Shown piece by piece: positions 61,425 through 64,000 of a stretch of DNA of 64,000 nt. A program made the translations under genes and the position numbers. The notes below the pieces were generated by a model. It ran no database searches, was not told the DNA's origin, and saw nothing but the letters and a program-made list of their open reading frames with translations. The stretch's first letter is position 1; each line of letters opens with the position of its first letter. This DNA comes from Actinomycetota bacterium (GTDB lineage: Bacteria > Actinomycetota > Thermoleophilia > Solirubrobacterales > Solirubrobacteraceae), in contig JAFDWH010000013.1 of assembly GCA_018268595.1 (NCBI GenBank), forward strand, positions 1 through 64,000, in the 5' to 3' direction.

Positions 61425-62156
61425 ATGGGTGCGTTCGTGATCGTCCTGCGTGAGGGATTCGAGGCCAGCCTGATCCTCGGCCTCGTGTTCGCGTTCCTCA
61501 AGAAGACCGGCCAGTCCGAGCGGCACGCCGCCGCCGTCTGGTCAGGCACCGCGCTCGCCGCGGGCCTCAGCGTTGCGATGGGCGCGCTGCTGTTCGCGAC
61601 CGTCGGCGAGCTGCACGGCACCGCCGAGAAGGTCTACGAGGGCTCCGCGATGCTCGTCGCGGCGACCGTCCTCACCTGGATGGTCTTCTGGATGCGCAAG
61701 CAGGCCAGCACGATCGGCGGCGCGCTGCGCGCGCAGGTCGGCGAGGCGGTCGCCTCCGGCGGCGGGCCCGCGCTCGCGCTCGTGGCGTTCGTCGCGGTCG
61801 CGCGCGAGGGGCTCGAGAGCGCGCTGTTCCTGTTCGTGTCGGTCGGCGACGCCGGGCTCCTGCCGACGGTCGCCGGCGGCGCGCTCGGCCTGCTCGCGGC
61901 GATCGCGCTCGGGATCGCCTTCTACCGCGGCTCGGTCAAGCTCGACCTGCGCCGCTTCTTCCTCGTCACCGGCCTGCTGGTGATCGCCTTCGCCGCCTAC
62001 CTGATCGTCGGCGGCCTGCACGAGCTGGCCGAGGTCGGCGGCGGCGAGGCGCTCGAGCTCGCCGGTCCGCTCGCGGCGCTCGCGTTCGCGAGCGCCTGCG
62101 GCTGGCTGTTCGTGCGCGGCACGCGCCTGCCGGCGCCACAGCGGCAAGCGGCTTGA
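61425..62156 (+). CDS. FTR1/EfeU-family high-affinity iron permease
   Basis: The 243-residue protein has about seven membrane helices and the two diagnostic REGxE motifs: REGFE at residues 9-13 and REGLE at about 127-131. These Glu residues handle ferric iron in the FTR1/EfeU family. A His/Glu-containing loop (GGLHELAEVGGGEALEL) follows late. No EfeO or EfeB gene is beside it, so this is a stand-alone permease. The start codon lies 2 bp after an IdeR-like box, so expression should rise in low iron. The leader is very short; a leaderless message is possible. Confidence 0.93.
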   Translation: MGAFVIVLREGFEASLILGLVFAFLKKTGQSERHAAAVWSGTALAAGLSVAMGALLFATVGELHGTAEKVYEGSAMLVAATVLTWMVFWMRKQASTIGGALRAQVGEAVASGGGPALALVAFVAVAREGLESALFLFVSVGDAGLLPTVAGGALGLLAAIALGIAFYRGSVKLDLRRFFLVTGLLVIAFAAYLIVGGLHELAEVGGGEALELAGPLAALAFASACGWLFVRGTRLPAPQRQAA

Positions 62157-62230
62157 CGCGCCCGCGCGGTTGACGCGCACCCGCCCGCGCGAGACGATCG
62201 CACGCGTCGGTTCCCGACGAGAGGAGCGCA

Positions 62231-62455
62231 ATGGCCCGCAAGATGGCGGACTGCCGTCGCTGGCCGAGCGAGTCGAACTGCTCGCTCGTGATCATCGGTG
62301 AGGAGGACGAGGTCGTCCGCGCCGCTTCGGAGCATGCCGCGTCCGTGCACGACCACGAGGACACGCCTGAGATGCGCGAGCAGATCAGGCAGTTCCTCGA
62401 GCCGGCCGAGTCCTACCAGCCCGGCCCGCGCGAGCAGGAGCCGCTGCCCGGATAG
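62231..62455 (+). CDS. DUF1059-family small protein
   Basis: The 74-residue protein starts MARKMADCRRWPSESNCSLVIIGEEDEVVRAASEHAASVHDHEDTPEMREQI. This matches the DUF1059 layout: a CxxxxxxxC core, a helical segment with the pattern AxxHAxxxH, and a short charged tail. GAGAGGAG precedes the ATG. The two Cys and two His could bind a metal, which is an inference. It follows the iron permease gene by 75 bp and may or may not share its regulation. Confidence 0.8.
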   Translation: MARKMADCRRWPSESNCSLVIIGEEDEVVRAASEHAASVHDHEDTPEMREQIRQFLEPAESYQPGPREQEPLPG

Positions 62456-62495
62456 CCGCGGCCGTCCGCGACGGTGGGGCGGCGTCGCGGTCGCC

Positions 62496-64000
62496 CTACC
62501 GTCGCGCCGCGGCGAGCGCGCGCAGACGCTCGGTCGCCGCCTCCGCCTCGAGCGGGCGGGCGAAGTGGAAGCCCTGCGCGAGCGCGCAGCCGTGTTGCAC
62601 GAGGAACAGCCGCTGCGCCTCGCTCGTGACGCCCTCGGCGACCGTCAGCATGCCGAGCGCCGCGCCCAGCTCGATGATCGCTCTCGTCATCGCCGCCGCC
62701 TGCGCGTCGTCGGGCACGCCGCGCAGGAACGACTGGTCGATCTTCAGCACCTCGACCGGCACGTCGCGCAGGCGCGCCAGCGACGAGTGGCCCGAGCCGA
62801 AGTCGTCGATCGCGAGCCGCACGCCCAGCTCGTGCAGCGCGCGCACGACCGGGTTCGCGCGCTCGGCGTCGAGCATCGCGGCCGACTCGGTGATCTCCAG
62901 CGTCAGGCAGCCGGGCGCGACCCCCTCGGCGTCGAGCGACTCGCGCACCGTCGTGGGGAAGTCGGGGCGGCGCAGCTGGCGCGGCGAGACGTTCACGTGC
63001 ACGTGCGTGTCGAGCCCGTCGGCGGACCACTCGCGCAGCTGCGCGCAGACCGCGTGCAGCACCCAGCCGCCGATCGCCTCGATCAGGCCGGCGTCCTCCG
63101 CCAACGGGATGAACTCGTTCGGGCCGACGATCCCACGCTCGGCGTCCTGCCAGCGGACCAGCGCCTCGAACGCGACGAGGTCGCCCGTCGCCGGCACGAC
63201 GATCGGCTGGTAGTGCACGACGAAGTCGTCGCGCTGCAGCGCGCGGCGCAGCTTGCTCGTGAGCGACAGGCGCGCGAGCGTGTGCCGCGAGTCGCCGCCG
63301 TAGGAGGCGATCCCGCCGCGGCCGGCCTGCTTGACCTCGTACATCGCGGCGTCGGCGTGGCGCATCAGCTGGTCGGCGTCGTTGGCGTCGTGCGGGTAGA
63401 TCGAGATGCCGATCGAGGAGCCGATCTCGAACTCGGCGTCGGCGATCGAGAACGGCTCCAGCAGCGCCTGCTCGACCTGCTTGGCGACCGCCTCGGCGGC
63501 CATCCGCGGGTCCGTCTCGAGGTCGGTCAGCAGGATCAGGAACTCGTCGCCGCCCTGGCGCGCGAGCAGGTCGGTCGAGCGCACGACGCCGCGCAGGCGC
63601 ACGGCGATCCGCCGCAGCAGCTCGTCGCCGGCGGCGTGGCCGAGCGAGTCGTTGACGGCCTTGAAGTCGTCGAGGTCGACGTACAGCAGCGCGACCGCGT
63701 GCCCGCTGCGGCGCGCGCGCGCCAGCCCGAGCGCGAGGTGCTCGTCGAGCAGCGCGCGGTTCGGCAGCTTCGTGAGCGGGTCGTGGTAGGCAAGGAAGGC
63801 GATCTGCTCCTGCGCGCGGCGGCGCTCGGTGATGTCGCTGAAGGCCGTCACGGCGCCGTACGGGCGCAACTCGCCCTCGCGCACGAGCGGGTGGCTGGAG
63901 ACCGACGTCCACACCTCGCTGCCGTCGGGGCGCTCGATCTTCAGCACGGCGTCGCGCTGCACGACGCGGTTCTGCAGCGCGCGCTGCGAGGGCATCGCGT
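62496..64000 (-). CDS. PAS-GGDEF-EAL cyclic-di-GMP protein, 5' end outside window
   Basis: At least 500 residues are visible. A PAS/PAC end (VLKIERPDGSEVWTSVSSHPLV, FSDITERRRAQEQI) is followed by a GGDEF diguanylate cyclase domain (YHDPLTKLPNR, then RQGGDEFLIL). An EAL phosphodiesterase domain comes next (VVHYQPIV, FEALVRWQ, NVSPRQLRRPDF, LTLEITES, IDDFGSGHSSL, KIDQSFL and VAEGVTSEAQ). All catalytic motifs of both domains are intact, so the protein could make and break cyclic di-GMP. Open at base 64000; the true start lies beyond. Confidence 0.95.
   Translation of the reverse strand, partial: AMPSQRALQNRVVQRDAVLKIERPDGSEVWTSVSSHPLVREGELRPYGAVTAFSDITERRRAQEQIAFLAYHDPLTKLPNRALLDEHLALGLARARRSGHAVALLYVDLDDFKAVNDSLGHAAGDELLRRIAVRLRGVVRSTDLLARQGGDEFLILLTDLETDPRMAAEAVAKQVEQALLEPFSIADAEFEIGSSIGISIYPHDANDADQLMRHADAAMYEVKQAGRGGIASYGGDSRHTLARLSLTSKLRRALQRDDFVVHYQPIVVPATGDLVAFEALVRWQDAERGIVGPNEFIPLAEDAGLIEAIGGWVLHAVCAQLREWSADGLDTHVHVNVSPRQLRRPDFPTTVRESLDAEGVAPGCLTLEITESAAMLDAERANPVVRALHELGVRLAIDDFGSGHSSLARLRDVPVEVLKIDQSFLRGVPDDAQAAAMTRAIIELGAALGMLTVAEGVTSEAQRLFLVQHGCALAQGFHFARPLEAEAATERLRALAAARR

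Overview
The window is very GC-rich (about 70% by eye), gene-dense, and uses many GTG and some TTG starts and many 1-4 bp start/stop overlaps. It has a deazaflavin (F420)-type reductase, an IdeR/DtxR-like iron box, OmpR- and NarL-type two-component pairs, PadR regulators and a DUF2600 terpene synthase. Together these point to an actinobacterium, most probably the class Thermoleophilia (Conexibacter/Solirubrobacter-like). That placement is inferred, because no rRNA is present.

Layout. Bases 1-3,300: two Ala/Pro-rich membrane-anchored proteins (one cut by the window edge), an OmpR-type regulator with its histidine kinase, and a small membrane protein. 3,305-3,981: a VapBC toxin-antitoxin pair. 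4,006-12,728: a redox/stress neighbourhood with three tandem paralogous FAD oxidoreductases, a NarL-type regulator, a DevS/DosT-like GAF kinase, a compact tail-collar protein, a deazaflavin-dependent reductase, a cytochrome c lipoprotein and a tandem universal stress protein. 13,031-25,644: a degenerate ABC ATPase, secreted and membrane proteins, an unusual YbaK-alcohol dehydrogenase fusion, a phosphoesterase, a VAO-type oxidase, an amidase divergent from a TetR regulator, and a membrane P-loop protein. 25,732-34,669: an acyl-CoA metabolism block (quinone oxidoreductase, two acyl-CoA dehydrogenases, a biotinyl-carboxyltransferase fusion), lipoproteins, a glycosyltransferase, a VWA protein and a glyoxalase-fold protein.

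34,761-57,451 is an integrative element in a tRNA-Thr(GGT) gene. A 45-bp piece of the tRNA 3' half is repeated exactly at 57,407, and an excisionase-like gene and a tyrosine integrase sit just inside the left end. A third, divergent tRNA 3' end at 56,312 splits it into a 21.5-kb element and a 1.1-kb remnant, and each part carries its own set of short repeats spaced by one helical turn. Cargo: a DUF6119 protein; an iteron-like repeat array; a cytochrome P450; two membrane proteins; two nearly identical FtsX-type permeases in opposite orientation; PadR plus catalytically degenerate ABC ATPase modules; a canonical ABC ATPase; a DUF2600 terpene synthase; two XRE regulators; and an uncharacterised three-gene operon whose largest product has a HEGTHH metallopeptidase-like motif. 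The permease/ABC/terpene-synthase operon and the HEGTHH operon are the best candidates for undescribed systems.

To the right lie a broken AbiEii-like toxin with its HTH partner, a STAND ATPase with a small partner protein, an iron-regulated FTR1-type permease, a DUF1059 protein, and a GGDEF-EAL protein cut by the window edge.
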